This document shows positions 26,013 to 35,265 of a stretch of DNA of 64,000 nucleotides, one piece after another (the stretch's first letter is position 1; each line of letters begins with the position of its first letter). This DNA comes from Chengkuizengella axinellae (GTDB lineage: Bacteria; Bacillota; Bacilli; Paenibacillales; KCTC-33759): positions 186,001-250,000 of the forward strand of contig NZ_JAVAMP010000003.1 in assembly GCF_030730905.1 (NCBI RefSeq). The letters run 5' to 3'. A program made the translations under genes and the position numbers. The notes beneath the pieces were generated by a model, which did not search any database, had not been told where the DNA came from, and saw nothing but the letters and a program-made list of their open reading frames with translations.

Positions 26013-27110
26013 ATGTTGTATCAAAAAATAGTCAAGCCTGTATTTTTTAAAATGGATCCAGAAAAAGCGCATCATGTGACGATGGACGGAATGAGGATGG
26101 CAAATAAAATTCCTGGTGCTCTTTCTATATTAAATGCTTTATATGGCGTTCCTGAAAAGGAAGAACTTTCTCAAAGGTTATGGAATATAAAATTCTCAAA
26201 TCCAGTTGGACTAGCTGCAGGTTTAGATAAAAATGCAATAGCAGTTCAAGGGTTTTCATCTATAGGTTTTGGCTTTATGGAGGTAGGTACAGTAACCCCT
26301 AAAGCACAACCTGGAAATGAACAGCCAAGATTATTTAGATTGCCGCAAGACGAAGCTTTGATTAATCGAATGGGTTTCAATAATGAAGGTGCAGATTCAA
26401 TGGCACATCACTTACAAAAAGTGTATACTAAAAAAGTACCTATTGCGGTGAATATTGGGAAAAACAAAATAACACCAAATGAAGATGCTGTAAGGGATTA
26501 TCAAGCCTGTATTAAGCGTTTGTATACCTATGGAGATTTTTTCGTTGTAAATATCAGTTCCCCAAATACCCCAAACTTAAGAGAACTGCAGCATGGTGAT
26601 GAATTAAATCAATTGTTACAAGCTGTGATGGATGAGATGAAAGCACAACACGAAAAATATGGGAAAGATTCAAAGCCAGTTTTAGTAAAAATTGCTCCAG
26701 ATTTAAGTGACCAAGAACTTGAAATGACAATTAAAAGTATTGTGAATCATCATATTTCTGGTGTGATCGCAACAAATACTACGGTGTCTCGTGAAGGTTT
26801 ATCTCACCCTCATGCAAAAGAAACTGGGGGATTAAGTGGAAAAAATTTACTACATCCTTCTACTGAAATTATTCGTAAAATTTATAAAATATCTGAGGGT
26901 AAAATTCCAATCATTGGATCTGGAGGTATCTTCACAGCAGAAGATGCGTATGAGAAAATACGAGCGGGTGCAAGTTTGGTTGAAATTTACACGTCTTTAA
27001 TATACAAAGGGCCTTCTGTTGTTCGTGAAATAAATGCCGGTTTATTAAATTTATTGAAAAGAGATGGATACAAGCATATATCTGAAGCAGTAGGCGCAGA
27101 ACATAAATAA
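26013..27110 (+). CDS. pyrD: Dihydroorotate dehydrogenase (quinone), class 2
   Basis: This 365-aa FMN enzyme oxidises dihydroorotate to orotate with quinone in pyrimidine synthesis. The N-terminal amphipathic segment (MLYQKIVKPVFFKMDPEKAH) for membrane contact marks class 2, as do FSNPVGLAAGLDKNA, INRMGFNN and the catalytic Ser in NISSPNTPNLR. B. subtilis instead has class 1B PyrD/PyrK within the pyr operon. Here the gene stands alone, with no other pyr genes and no PyrR attenuator seen upstream. Confidence 0.93.
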   Translation: MLYQKIVKPVFFKMDPEKAHHVTMDGMRMANKIPGALSILNALYGVPEKEELSQRLWNIKFSNPVGLAAGLDKNAIAVQGFSSIGFGFMEVGTVTPKAQPGNEQPRLFRLPQDEALINRMGFNNEGADSMAHHLQKVYTKKVPIAVNIGKNKITPNEDAVRDYQACIKRLYTYGDFFVVNISSPNTPNLRELQHGDELNQLLQAVMDEMKAQHEKYGKDSKPVLVKIAPDLSDQELEMTIKSIVNHHISGVIATNTTVSREGLSHPHAKETGGLSGKNLLHPSTEIIRKIYKISEGKIPIIGSGGIFTAEDAYEKIRAGASLVEIYTSLIYKGPSVVREINAGLLNLLKRDGYKHISEAVGAEHK

Positions 27111-27146
27111 TAATAAATATTTATCAAGATATACATGATGAAAACC

Positions 27147-27354
27147 TCCTCTTCTTTAAGAGGGAGATAACAGCCTGCGAATAAGAATTACATCCCTGCT
27201 TAAACTACCATGTCCATGTGGTAATAGCAGGATCAGTGCATCCGGCACTAGTCTAAAAAAAGTCACTTCCTGTGACTAACGATGCATCAGTACTTCCTGT
27301 ACTAGTCTAATTTTCAGTTGTGAAAACCTACTGAAAATTAGATTCTCTTTATTG
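27147..27354 (+). repeat. Hairpin array (families R and H) between pyrD and relQ
   Basis: The 5' end (CTCCTCTTCTTTAAGAGGGAG, split here as a hairpin, then ATAACAGC) and the 3' end (GATTCTCTTTATT) match repeat B at 29315. Between them lie five successive hairpins: ACCATG/TGTGGT with TCCA loop inside CTGCT/AGCAG, AGTGC/GCACT, AGTCAC/GTGACT, AGTAC/GTACT, and a 12-bp perfect stem (27307-27318 with 27330-27341). Two hairpins end in AGTCTAA. No open frame or promoter is evident. Confidence 0.7.
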
Positions 27355-27390
27355 TTCAGACTGTTAATATGGGATAAATGGAGGTATCAT

Positions 27391-28191
27391 ATGGATGGAA
27401 GAGATTGGAGAAAGTTTTTATACCCTTATGAACAATCTGTGGATGAACTAAAAGTTAAATTTAAATCTTTACGAACAGAATTGAAACAATTAGATGAGTT
27501 TTCACCAATAGAATTTGTTACAGGCAGAGTGAAAAAAGTTTCTAGCATTTTAGAAAAAGCTAAAAAGCTGAATGTTTCTATGGATCACTTAGAAACGGGA
27601 ATTGAGGATATTGCTGGTATTCGCATTATGTGTCAATTTGTAGAAGATATTGAGAGGGTTGTAGAGTTGATTCGTGAACGACAAGATATGGAAGTTGTCT
27701 ACGAAAAAGACTATGTAAATAATAATAAACCTAGCGGATATCGAAGTTATCATGTTATTGTAGAATATCCTGTACAAACAGCTTTAGGTGTAAAACGGGT
27801 TTTAGCAGAAATTCAGATTCGAACGCTGGCTATGAACTTCTGGGCTACGATAGAGCATTCTCTAAATTATAAGTATAAAGAAAAACTTCCGAGAGAGGTT
27901 CTATCAAGACTGAAAAAAGCGGCTGAAGCTGCTTTTAAACTAGATGAAGAAATGTCCAGCATTCGGGATGAAATTGTGGATGCACAAAAAGATTTTGCTA
28001 CTAAATCAGATCTTGTTTATAAAGTGCTAAGTGATATACAAGTCTTATTTTTCTATAGAAGAGTGAAAGAAGCTGCATCTTATCAACTGCGTTTCAATGA
28101 GATTTGGGAAGAAGAGGATTACCAAAGCATGTGGCTGCTTTCTGAAGAAATTCAACAAGCTCTGTCCTTAGCGAAAGGAGATCATCCTTAA
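27391..28191 (+). CDS. relQ: Small alarmone synthetase, RelQ/YjbM-like
   Basis: This 266-aa protein carries only the RelA/SpoT synthetase domain and transfers pyrophosphate from ATP to GDP/GTP to make (p)ppGpp. Key motifs are SGYRSYHVIVEYP and EIQIRTLAMNFWATIEHSLNYKYK; hydrolase, TGS and ACT domains are absent. It is longer than the 211-aa B. subtilis YjbM because of a C-terminal extension. The longest frame begins upstream at 27352, but GGAGG lies just before ATG 27391. The DUF309 gene follows directly and is probably co-transcribed. Confidence 0.88.
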   Translation: MDGRDWRKFLYPYEQSVDELKVKFKSLRTELKQLDEFSPIEFVTGRVKKVSSILEKAKKLNVSMDHLETGIEDIAGIRIMCQFVEDIERVVELIRERQDMEVVYEKDYVNNNKPSGYRSYHVIVEYPVQTALGVKRVLAEIQIRTLAMNFWATIEHSLNYKYKEKLPREVLSRLKKAAEAAFKLDEEMSSIRDEIVDAQKDFATKSDLVYKVLSDIQVLFFYRRVKEAASYQLRFNEIWEEEDYQSMWLLSEEIQQALSLAKGDHP

Positions 28192-28193
28192 TA

Positions 28194-28628
28194 GTGAGTA
28201 TTTACGATTCTTTATATGTTGAGTATGTATACTATTTTAATATTGATCGTGATTATTTTGAATGTCATGAAGTTTTAGAAGAACTGTGGTTAAATGAAGG
28301 CAGGTCTCCAATATATCAAGGACTATTACAAGTTGCTGTAGCTTTGCATCATTTCAGCAACAATAATATTACCGGTGGAGTTAAGTTGTTTACTCTCGCA
28401 TTAGAAAAGCTGGAAGCGAATAGAAATCTTGCTGATGATCTTGGGATCGATTTAGATAAGTTAATTTATGATAGTACAGTTTATTTAAACAAACTGAAGC
28501 GATATAAAGATCATCCATTTCCATTTTACGATTTGGATATCAGAATCATAGATGCTGTTTTGGCTGAGGAGGTAAATGATCTTATTCAGAATCCACCTTC
28601 CAAGCATGATGAAGAGGACATGGATTGA
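28194..28628 (+). CDS. DUF309 domain protein
   Basis: This 144-aa helical protein has the DUF309 signature FECHEVLEELWLNE and IYQGLLQVAVALHHF. Function is unknown; the conserved H-E pair suggests ligand or metal binding. It starts at GTG 28194, two bases after the relQ stop, with AAAGGAG inside the end of relQ as ribosome binding site. Tight linkage to an alarmone synthetase could indicate co-expression only. Confidence 0.82.
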   Translation: MSIYDSLYVEYVYYFNIDRDYFECHEVLEELWLNEGRSPIYQGLLQVAVALHHFSNNNITGGVKLFTLALEKLEANRNLADDLGIDLDKLIYDSTVYLNKLKRYKDHPFPFYDLDIRIIDAVLAEEVNDLIQNPPSKHDEEDMD

Positions 28629-28660
28629 AGTTAAACTGCATACATAAGTTTATATTAAAG

Positions 28661-28693
28661 GACTGTCTGAATTTTTATTCGGACGGTTTTTTT
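28661..28693 (+). terminator. Rho-independent terminator of relQ-DUF309
   Basis: GACTGTCTGAA pairs with TTCGGACGG and a T-run follows, about 33 bp after the DUF309 stop. Confidence 0.85.
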
Positions 28694-28737
28694 ATAAGGA
28701 TTTGAAAACAATCCGGGCTTTTGTTCAAAGAATAAAT

Positions 28738-28776
28738 AAAGTCTCCCTCACATTAGTTTCATTGGAAGGGAGACTT
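28738..28776 (-). terminator. Rho-independent terminator of the thioredoxin-like gene
   Basis: AAGTCTCCCT and AGGGAGACTT pair around an 18-nt loop; on the minus strand a T-rich stretch follows. It lies immediately after the stop codon at 28781. Confidence 0.75.
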
Positions 28777-28780
28777 AGCT

Positions 28781-29275
28781 TTATTTGTATTCAGTTAAAA
28801 ACTGTGTATACATATTTGCAACTACATCATCAGCAATTCCGCCATGGATTAAATCTTTTTGTTGCCCATTTTCAAAATAAACTACAGTTGGTGTAGAATC
28901 AATGTAATCCCAGCCTTGTTCAAACTCCAACACATTGTACTGGAATAACTCTACACCAACCTCTTCAGCTATAGGGTTTAATAAAGGTGTAGTATATTGG
29001 CAATGTGGACATGTAGGTGAAAAGAAATATACAAAGAATCCTTCGCCACTATCCTTTTTTTGTTCAAATTCATCAGGTAGAATGATGTTTTGATAATTCT
29101 CATCTTTTAATTGTTTTTTTGTTTCTGAGTCTAAATTTTTAGCAGCAGTTTGGTACAGTCTTTCCGCATCTTCTTCGTACTTTGCATTCGCCTGGCTTTC
29201 AGATAGTTGATTTACAATAACAAATGCTACTATTAAAGCTATTGCAATAGATGAATAAATAATTAATTTCTTCAT
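28781..29275 (-). CDS. Membrane-anchored thioredoxin-like protein (CPHC active site)
   Basis: This 164-aa protein has an uncleaved-looking N-terminal membrane helix (residues 4-22), a helical linker and a thioredoxin fold outside the membrane. The active site FFSPTCPHCQY uses CPHC, as in DsbA oxidases, rather than the CGPC of thioredoxin. The cis-Pro is in DSTPTVVYF. It probably acts in extracytoplasmic thiol-disulfide exchange. No DsbB-like partner is adjacent. Confidence 0.8.
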   Translation of the reverse strand: MKKLIIYSSIAIALIVAFVIVNQLSESQANAKYEEDAERLYQTAAKNLDSETKKQLKDENYQNIILPDEFEQKKDSGEGFFVYFFSPTCPHCQYTTPLLNPIAEEVGVELFQYNVLEFEQGWDYIDSTPTVVYFENGQQKDLIHGGIADDVVANMYTQFLTEYK

Positions 29276-29314
29276 AAAACACCTCTATTTTAGTTTCGTA
29301 AAGTTACCACGATG

Positions 29315-29430
29315 AATATGCTGTAGACTCCCTCTTCTTCAAGGGGAAGATTACAGCATAATCTCCCTGATAAGGTCATCTAACTTTCAATGAGAGTTAT
29401 AAAACTACCCCTGAAACCAAGATTCTCTTT
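29315..29430 (+). repeat. Two-hairpin intergenic repeat, family R, copy B
   Basis: This copy is the inverted counterpart of 19940-20060: it shares ATATGCTGTAGACTCCCTCT, the TTACAGCATAAT block, GATAAGGTCATCTAACTTTC and the end TCTCTTTATTATA. Mismatches between the copies often preserve base pairing. It is located in the intergenic region upstream of the unknown acidic-protein gene. Confidence 0.75.
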
Positions 29431-29583
29431 ATTATAATATAAAATTGCTGCGGAGTGAACGAGTTCCATAATATTCTCATAATGACTAAAAAGGATAAAC
29501 ATCTAATAAAATAGGGATAGTACGTGAATAAATTGGATAATCTATGATTGTTATGATGTATATTTTAGTTGGAGGCGATTCGT

Positions 29584-30594
29584 ATGGTCGATGTGATGAT
29601 TAGACCTGACATGAGAACAGCTAGTGGAGAAGTTAGTGATATCTTGCTGCATAACAAGTATGTTGGAACATGTTCGATAGTATTTCGTGAAGGAGAGCGA
29701 ATTGCAGGAGCAATTCAGCTAGAAGAACAATCATTGGATCGATTTGAAAAAAATAGAGTAATGAATTATGTGAAAGGTTATATCCAATCCTTAATTGACG
29801 CTCTTAATGTAAATGAGTGTGATGTCATTGTTACTTATAGCGGTTATGATCATGTCATAGCAACAGAAGGTAATGTTGGCGAAATTGAAGAGTTCATGGA
29901 TGTAGATGAAGAGTATGAATATGGAAATGAGCAAGATCCAACCATGAACTTTCAAGAAGAAGAGATTGAGGATTCACAAGAATATGAATTGATGATTGTA
30001 GGAGAAAGAAAAAATGAAGTAGAATACCATATTTATAACGAACGTCATGAATGGGTCGCTGAAGCGTTTATGAGTATATTTGGAACAGATGTAGAAGGCG
30101 AAGTAAACTGGTTGATTGATCCAGATGAAATGCAGATCAATATAGTGACAGAATTGATTGTTTCTGATTTTGACGAGGATGAAATGGATACATTTGTGAT
30201 TGACATGACTTATCGTGATCAACTTCTGGAGACGATTGAATTAACACATGAGGAACTGCTTCAAGAGGATGATTATGTATTGGATTCAAGCAATGGTGAT
30301 TTTAACATTGTATTGGCAAGAGATGATGATGAAATATTAACGTATGACATATACAAGTCAATTCATCAAGGGGAGTTGCCATTCGGAAGAGCGACCATTG
30401 ACATTAGTGAGCCAGAAGTGGTTGGTTCAATTGATGTAAATGATCCAGGTGCTCCAGAAGACAGGGAACAAATCGCTGCTTCATTGATGAGGGAAATTGA
30501 AAAGGTTTGCGAATACTATAGCTTTAACATCACTATGATGTATCAAAATAAACCGGTTGATGAAATTAGACTGGAAAATGACCAGATTCATTAA
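29584..30594 (+). CDS. Unknown acidic cytoplasmic protein
   Basis: This 336-aa protein is very acidic (runs such as DVDEEYEYGNEQD) with no signal peptide or membrane segment and no domain I recognise. Two halves share a beta-rich character with phrases like 'TYSGYDHVI' and 'VLARDDDEI', possibly a duplication. The longest frame starts at TTG 29569, which is part of the TTGGAGGCG site; the ATG at 29584 is correctly spaced. It is monocistronic with a terminator. Function is not assigned. Confidence 0.7.
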   Translation: MVDVMIRPDMRTASGEVSDILLHNKYVGTCSIVFREGERIAGAIQLEEQSLDRFEKNRVMNYVKGYIQSLIDALNVNECDVIVTYSGYDHVIATEGNVGEIEEFMDVDEEYEYGNEQDPTMNFQEEEIEDSQEYELMIVGERKNEVEYHIYNERHEWVAEAFMSIFGTDVEGEVNWLIDPDEMQINIVTELIVSDFDEDEMDTFVIDMTYRDQLLETIELTHEELLQEDDYVLDSSNGDFNIVLARDDDEILTYDIYKSIHQGELPFGRATIDISEPEVVGSIDVNDPGAPEDREQIAASLMREIEKVCEYYSFNITMMYQNKPVDEIRLENDQIH

Positions 30595-30616
30595 GAATAA
30601 ACATTAATCCCAGAAG

Positions 30617-30648
30617 CTCACTTATGTCCACTCATAGGTGAGTTTTTT
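30617..30648 (+). terminator. Rho-independent terminator
   Basis: CTCACTTATG pairs with CATAGGTGAG, followed by six T residues, 22 bp after the acidic-protein stop codon. Confidence 0.88.
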
Positions 30649-30756
30649 CAAATTTTATTAATTAAAGATGAAATTATTACCGGTATTCATCATTAATTTC
30701 ATATGATACTCTAAAAAAAACCAACAATTTCTTTTATTTAAGGAGAAATTACATAT

Positions 30757-31284
30757 ATGATTGAATGGATTCTAGTTGTAATGATCATTTTATCTCTATG
30801 CACTAGTGTACTCTATGATAAGAAATTTTCTTTTATTTATGTTATATTATTACCTTTGGTTCTCTTGGCATTTTATTTTTCTGATTTTGAGATAGTAACG
30901 ACATTATTGTTTTTTATTTTTGGCTTCATAGGAATCTTCGCAGCTTTGGTTAAATTATCTTCATCTGATGATAAGAAGCTAAATAAGTACGCGCCGTCTT
31001 TATTGCCTCTATTCATATTCTCCATCATTGTATGTTTTGCATTATGGGACAACTATTCAACAGTTATAGATCCAATGTATTGGAGTGACGGTGGCATTGG
31101 TATGTCCAATAGATTAGCTTATGGTTTTATTGGAGATAACTCTTGGTCCATTGAAAAGTATAAAAATGCTTTTGAGTTATCCATGTACATCTCTTTTAGT
31201 TTATTTGTTTTTTATATTATACTTTTCATCATAGATCAAAAAAGAATAAGAAGAGCGAGTAGATTTTTCTCTAAAAAGAATTAA
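30757..31284 (+). CDS. Unknown integral membrane protein
   Basis: This 175-aa protein has five hydrophobic segments (near residues 1-20, 27-42, 46-66, 82-97 and 145-160), with a longer, probably extracytoplasmic loop containing SDGGIGMSNRLAYGFIGDN. AAGGAGA precedes the ATG. No family was recognised. It lies just upstream of queDEC but is separated by the que promoter. Confidence 0.65.
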   Translation: MIEWILVVMIILSLCTSVLYDKKFSFIYVILLPLVLLAFYFSDFEIVTTLLFFIFGFIGIFAALVKLSSSDDKKLNKYAPSLLPLFIFSIIVCFALWDNYSTVIDPMYWSDGGIGMSNRLAYGFIGDNSWSIEKYKNAFELSMYISFSLFVFYIILFIIDQKRIRRASRFFSKKN

Positions 31285-31296
31285 ATGATAAAAAAG

Positions 31297-31324
31297 TTAC
31301 AGGTTGTTAAAATCATGTTATGAT
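31297..31324 (+). promoter_or_regulatory. Putative promoter of queDEC
   Basis: TTACAG (31297-31302), a 16-bp spacer and TATGAT (31319-31324) form a candidate; an overlapping TATAAT at 31324-31329 could serve instead. No preQ1 riboswitch hairpin-pseudoknot fits the short leader. Confidence 0.45.
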
Positions 31325-31362
31325 ATAATATGTTTGAATTTTTATGATAAGGGATGAAAGTC

Positions 31363-31830
31363 ATGAGTTACGAGATACCTAAAAAGGTACAGCAATTGGG
31401 AGCAGACATTCAAAAAGAGCATTTAAAATACCATACTAAAAAAGTACTGGTTTCTAAAGAGTTTACTTTTGATAGCGCTCATCATTTACATTGTTATGAA
31501 GGAAAGTGTCAAAGTCTGCACGGGCATACATATCGACTTCAGGTCATCATGTTAGGTGAGACAGATGAAAGAGGTATTGTCATAGATTTTACAGATATTA
31601 AAAAAATAACGAAAGAAAAAGTAATAGATAAATTAGATCATAAATATTTAAATGAAGTGCTGCCGCTTATGAATACAACAGCGGAAAATATGGTCGTATG
31701 GATTTATGATCAAATTAAAGAAGCACTGCTTAGTGAAGGATGGTCACCTAAAGTGGTCTTAGAAGAAATTCGTCTTTGGGAAACACCAACCAGCTTTGCA
31801 TCTGTAACACGAGCACTGATGGAGGAATGA
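31363..31830 (+). CDS. queD: 6-carboxytetrahydropterin synthase
   Basis: QueD converts dihydroneopterin triphosphate to 6-carboxytetrahydropterin, the second step from GTP to preQ0. Zinc-binding His residues are in FDSAHHLH and LHGHTYRL, and the catalytic Cys is in EGKCQSLHGH. An ATG at 31354 is in frame, but AAGGG directly abuts it; ATG 31363 has normal spacing, giving 155 aa. Its TGA overlaps the ribosome binding site region of queE, so the genes are coupled. Confidence 0.92.
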   Translation: MSYEIPKKVQQLGADIQKEHLKYHTKKVLVSKEFTFDSAHHLHCYEGKCQSLHGHTYRLQVIMLGETDERGIVIDFTDIKKITKEKVIDKLDHKYLNEVLPLMNTTAENMVVWIYDQIKEALLSEGWSPKVVLEEIRLWETPTSFASVTRALMEE

Positions 31831-31832
31831 GC

Positions 31833-32513
31833 ATGAAGGATATTAAACTTCCAATGGTTGAAATTTTTGAGACGGTCGAAGGAGAGGGAACTGGAGCAGG
31901 TTTTCCTACCATATTTGTCCGTCTTTTTGGTTGTAATTTAAGATGTACTTGGTGTGATACTCCTTACAGCTATCCACCTGAGAAGGCTGAGAAAGTGATG
32001 AGTATTGAAGAAATTGTAAGTGAAGTACGCTCCTATTCCTCACAACATATATGTTTGACAGGTGGAGAGCCGTTGTTATACGGAGATCATTCATTAAAAC
32101 TGATAGAACAATTAGTGGAAATTGAGCATATTAAAGATATTCATATTGAAACAAATGGAGCAATTGACTTAAAACCATTTATTAATCAGATATCATCCCC
32201 AAAAGTAAGATATGTGATGGATTATAAACTGCCTGATTCTGGGGAAATGGATAAAATGATTATAGAAAATCTTGAGTTTCTTCGTAAGCAAGACGAATTA
32301 AAATTTGTGATTGGAAACGAGAAGGATTTTTTTACAGCCAAGCAATTACTGGAAACGAATGAAACAGAAGCATTACCACTGTTCAGTCCCGTTTGGGAAA
32401 CGATGCCTCCACAAAAATTGGTGGAGATGATGTTGGAACATCAATGTTCTCATATTAAACTTAATTTGCAATTGCATAAAATCATATGGGATCCTGCAGC
32501 CAGAGGAGTTTAG
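31833..32513 (+). CDS. queE: 7-carboxy-7-deazaguanine synthase (radical SAM)
   Basis: QueE rearranges carboxytetrahydropterin to 7-carboxy-7-deazaguanine. The radical-SAM cluster motif appears in FGCNLRCTWCDTPYS, and the SAM-binding CLTGGEPLL follows. The frame is open further upstream within queD, but ATG 31833, behind GGAGG at the end of queD, gives the expected 226 aa. It is the middle gene of queD-queE-queC, 2 bp after queD. Confidence 0.93.
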   Translation: MKDIKLPMVEIFETVEGEGTGAGFPTIFVRLFGCNLRCTWCDTPYSYPPEKAEKVMSIEEIVSEVRSYSSQHICLTGGEPLLYGDHSLKLIEQLVEIEHIKDIHIETNGAIDLKPFINQISSPKVRYVMDYKLPDSGEMDKMIIENLEFLRKQDELKFVIGNEKDFFTAKQLLETNETEALPLFSPVWETMPPQKLVEMMLEHQCSHIKLNLQLHKIIWDPAARGV

Positions 32514-32557
32514 GATTCAACGGTGAAAAGAATTGATGAAAATGACGAGGTGTAATA

Positions 32558-33256
32558 ATGAAGAAAAAAGCGGTTATTATTTTAAGTGGTGGTTTAGACA
32601 GCACGACTTGTATGGGAATTGCAAAGGATCAGGGATATGACTTGTATCCCATCACTTTTGATTATGGACAAAGACACCGCATTGAAATAGAGAAATCCAT
32701 AGAAGTAGCAGATTATTATGGTGTAAAAGACAGACAGAAAATCATATCCCTATCGTTTTTAAGAGAATTTGGAGGAAGTGCATTAACAGATGATAATTTA
32801 GAAGTACCTGATGTTGTGTCATCAAATGCAGAAAATGAGGAACCTTCTGATATCCCTATTACTTATGTTCCAGGACGGAATTTACTGTTTTTATCTATAG
32901 CAACCTCGTATGCCGAGGTTTTAAAAGCTGATGCAATATTTATAGGCGTAAATGCACTGGATTATAGCGGATATCCTGATTGCAGACCTGAATTCATAGG
33001 CAAAATGGAAGAGGTCATTTCTTTAGGAACAAAAATTGGTGTAGAAGGTGAAACGGTTAAAATTGAAACTCCACTTATTCATTGGAGTAAAGCGGAGATT
33101 ATAAAAGAGGGTTTAAATATCGATGTTCCTTATCATTTAACAACTTCTTGTTATAATGGAGAAGAAGAAGCTTGCGGTACATGTGATAGCTGTCGATTAC
33201 GTTTAAAAGGATTTGAAGAAGCAGGATCTAAAGATCCGATCGTGTATTCAGTTTAA
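32558..33256 (+). CDS. queC: 7-cyano-7-deazaguanine (preQ0) synthase
   Basis: QueC makes preQ0 from 7-carboxy-7-deazaguanine, ammonia and ATP. The PP-loop is ILSGGLDSTT at residues 8-17, and the C-terminal zinc site has four Cys (CYNGEEEACGTCDSC). Length (232 aa) is close to the family norm. It lies 44 bp after queE and completes the preQ0 route; preQ0 is then reduced by queF at 23828-24187. A weak hairpin (AATAAGG/CCTTATT at 33290-33309) follows. Confidence 0.94.
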   Translation: MKKKAVIILSGGLDSTTCMGIAKDQGYDLYPITFDYGQRHRIEIEKSIEVADYYGVKDRQKIISLSFLREFGGSALTDDNLEVPDVVSSNAENEEPSDIPITYVPGRNLLFLSIATSYAEVLKADAIFIGVNALDYSGYPDCRPEFIGKMEEVISLGTKIGVEGETVKIETPLIHWSKAEIIKEGLNIDVPYHLTTSCYNGEEEACGTCDSCRLRLKGFEEAGSKDPIVYSV

Positions 33257-33345
33257 TATTGATTAATTTAGAGTTAAAAAGAAAATAAGGGTAAAAATTA
33301 GCCTTATTGACTCCATTTCTTTTTACACAATTATACGGAATTTAC

Positions 33346-33436
33346 CAAATGGAGGAAAATGAAGGTCTTATTTCGTTGATTTTACGTAGAAATCTTAAAA
33401 ATCAACTGAATAAGACTAACAATTTCCTCTATTTTT
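33346..33436. repeat. MITE-like inverted repeat, family M, copy 2
   Basis: The left arm has GGAGGAAAATGAAGGTCTTA and the right arm has AATAAGACTAACAATTTCCT, matching both arms of copy 1 (10605-10696), while the central loop differs. A partial third similarity (AAAATAAGGG then CCTTATT) begins near 33283. The stretch from 33257 to 33620 holds no gene. Confidence 0.7.
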
Positions 33437-33710
33437 TGATTTACATAATACATTGTTGTATTACGACCATCAATTTCCCTTATTTTAAATAGTTCTTATA
33501 AATAATGACTCTATTTTTTCAAACAAGTAAGCATTTAAGAGAATATGAAAGTTATATGAACAAAATGAGGGAATAATCCGCTTACATGGTAGTTTCATAG
33601 AATAGATCATTATAAGAAATGTGTGTATAATTTGTACTTGTGAAAATCGGGTGACATTCGTTTGGCGAAAGTCAGAAACTAACAAATATAAGCAGAAAAG
33701 AGGGAGATAT

Positions 33711-35165
33711 TTGAACTTACAACAAACATGGAGAGACTCTTGGTTTGGCAATGTCCGAGGAGACGTTTTATCGGGCATAACAGTAGCTTTAGCATTAATA
33801 CCTGAGGCGATTGCCTTTTCTATTATTGCTGGTGTTGATCCGATGGTAGGATTATATGCATCATTTTGTATTGCAGTAGTTATTGCATTCGTAGGTGGAA
33901 GACCTGGTATGATTTCAGCTGCAACAGGTGCTATGGCTTTATTAATGGTTACTTTAGTTGCAGAACATGGACTACAGTATTTATTAGCGGCAACGGTATT
34001 AACCGGAATCATTCAATTTCTAATGGGAGTGTTTAAGTTAGGTCGTTTTATTACCTTTATTCCCCAATCAGTAGTCATTGGTTTTGTGAATGCTTTGGCG
34101 ATATTAATATTTATGGCTCAACTTACACATTTTGATGGAGAATCATGGCAAATGTACGCTATTGTAGCAGGTACTTTAGCTATTATTTATATTTTGCCGA
34201 GATTTACAAAAGCTATACCATCCGCGTTAGTGGCAATTATTGCGATGTCCATTGTAGTCATATTCAGTGGATTAGAAATGAGAACAGTCGGTGATATGGG
34301 GGAAATTACATCTGCACTGCCATTTTTCCTAATTCCTCAAATTCCATTTAACATAGAAACATTAATGATTATTCTTCCTTATTCTTTTACATTAGCGCTT
34401 GTTGGAGTCTTGGAATCATTATTAACTGCAACGATAGTTGATGAAATGACGGAAACAAAAAGTGATAAAAATAAAGAAATTAGAGGGCAAGGTATGGCTA
34501 ACTTTATCACAGGTTTTTTTGGTGGTATGGCTGGTTGCGCAATGATTGGTCAGTCTGTCATCAATGTTAAATCTGGAGGAAGAGGTAGATTGTCCGCATT
34601 GGTAGCAGGTGTTTTCTTATTGTTTTTAATTTTGGTACTTGGTGATGTAGTTGCAATGATCCCAATGGCAGCATTGGTAGGTGTCATGATCATGGTTTCC
34701 ATTGGTACATTTGATTGGCAGTCATTGAGGGAATTAAATAAAATTCCTCGCAGTGACGCAGTAGTGATGGTAGCAACTGTGGCTATTGTTGTAGCTACTC
34801 ATGATCTTGCCAAAGGAGTTATTGCAGGGGTCATTTTAAGTGCACTGAACTTCGGCTGGCGTATGAGCAAGATCAAAACTAGAGAAGCCGTCCAAGGCAA
34901 TACAAAAAGATATACAGTGAGTGGACAGTTGTTTTTTGGAACGATGACTCACTTTATTGATTTGTTTGATGTGAACAATGATCCAGATCACATTGTGATT
35001 GACTTTAGTCAGTCTCATGTTTGGGATCATTCAGCAGTAACAGCGATCTCAAAAGTGATTATAAAATATCAGCAATTAGACAAAAAGGTTTCGATTGAAG
35101 GATTAAATGAAGAGAGTAAGGCGCTAATTGAACAGATTGGACTTGGTGTAACATCAGGCCATTAA
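33711..35165 (+). CDS. SulP-family anion transporter with STAS domain
   Basis: This 484-aa transporter has ten to twelve membrane helices and SulP landmarks ([21 protein letters not shown] near the N-terminus), then a cytoplasmic STAS domain (about 390-480, [16 protein letters not shown]). SulP proteins carry sulfate, bicarbonate or similar anions; the substrate here is unknown. The longest frame starts at ATG 33621, which has no ribosome binding site and lies on an apparent -10 box. TTG 33711 behind AGAGGGAG fits the family N-terminus. It is monocistronic. Confidence 0.88.
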   Translation: MNLQQTWRDSWFGNVRGDVLSGITVALALIPEAIAFSIIAGVDPMVGLYASFCIAVVIAFVGGRPGMISAATGAMALLMVTLVAEHGLQYLLAATVLTGIIQFLMGVFKLGRFITFIPQSVVIGFVNALAILIFMAQLTHFDGESWQMYAIVAGTLAIIYILPRFTKAIPSALVAIIAMSIVVIFSGLEMRTVGDMGEITSALPFFLIPQIPFNIETLMIILPYSFTLALVGVLESLLTATIVDEMTETKSDKNKEIRGQGMANFITGFFGGMAGCAMIGQSVINVKSGGRGRLSALVAGVFLLFLILVLGDVVAMIPMAALVGVMIMVSIGTFDWQSLRELNKIPRSDAVVMVATVAIVVATHDLAKGVIAGVILSALNFGWRMSKIKTREAVQGNTKRYTVSGQLFFGTMTHFIDLFDVNNDPDHIVIDFSQSHVWDHSAVTAISKVIIKYQQLDKKVSIEGLNEESKALIEQIGLGVTSGH

Positions 35166-35191
35166 AAATAAATAATAACTTTGAAACTTAA

Positions 35192-35228
35192 AAAACAACC
35201 ATATCATTGGATTATGGTTGTTTTTTTA
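35192..35228. terminator. Bidirectional rho-independent terminator
   Basis: AACAACCATA pairs with TATGGTTGTT. A T-run follows on the plus strand and the preceding A-run gives one on the minus strand. It separates the convergent SulP and UspA genes. Confidence 0.88.
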
Positions 35229-35265
35229 TTCTCATGAAGCAAATTTCATCTTGTGGTTGTCCAAA

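Noticed and set aside
27147-27354. CRISPR array
   Set aside because: The repeated units are palindromes with different stems and unequal spacing; there are no uniform repeats, no spacers and no cas genes.
33621-33710. Longer start of the SulP gene at ATG 33621
   Set aside because: The ATG has no ribosome binding site, abuts a GTATAAT box, and the extra 30 residues (CICTCENRV...) do not resemble SulP N-termini.
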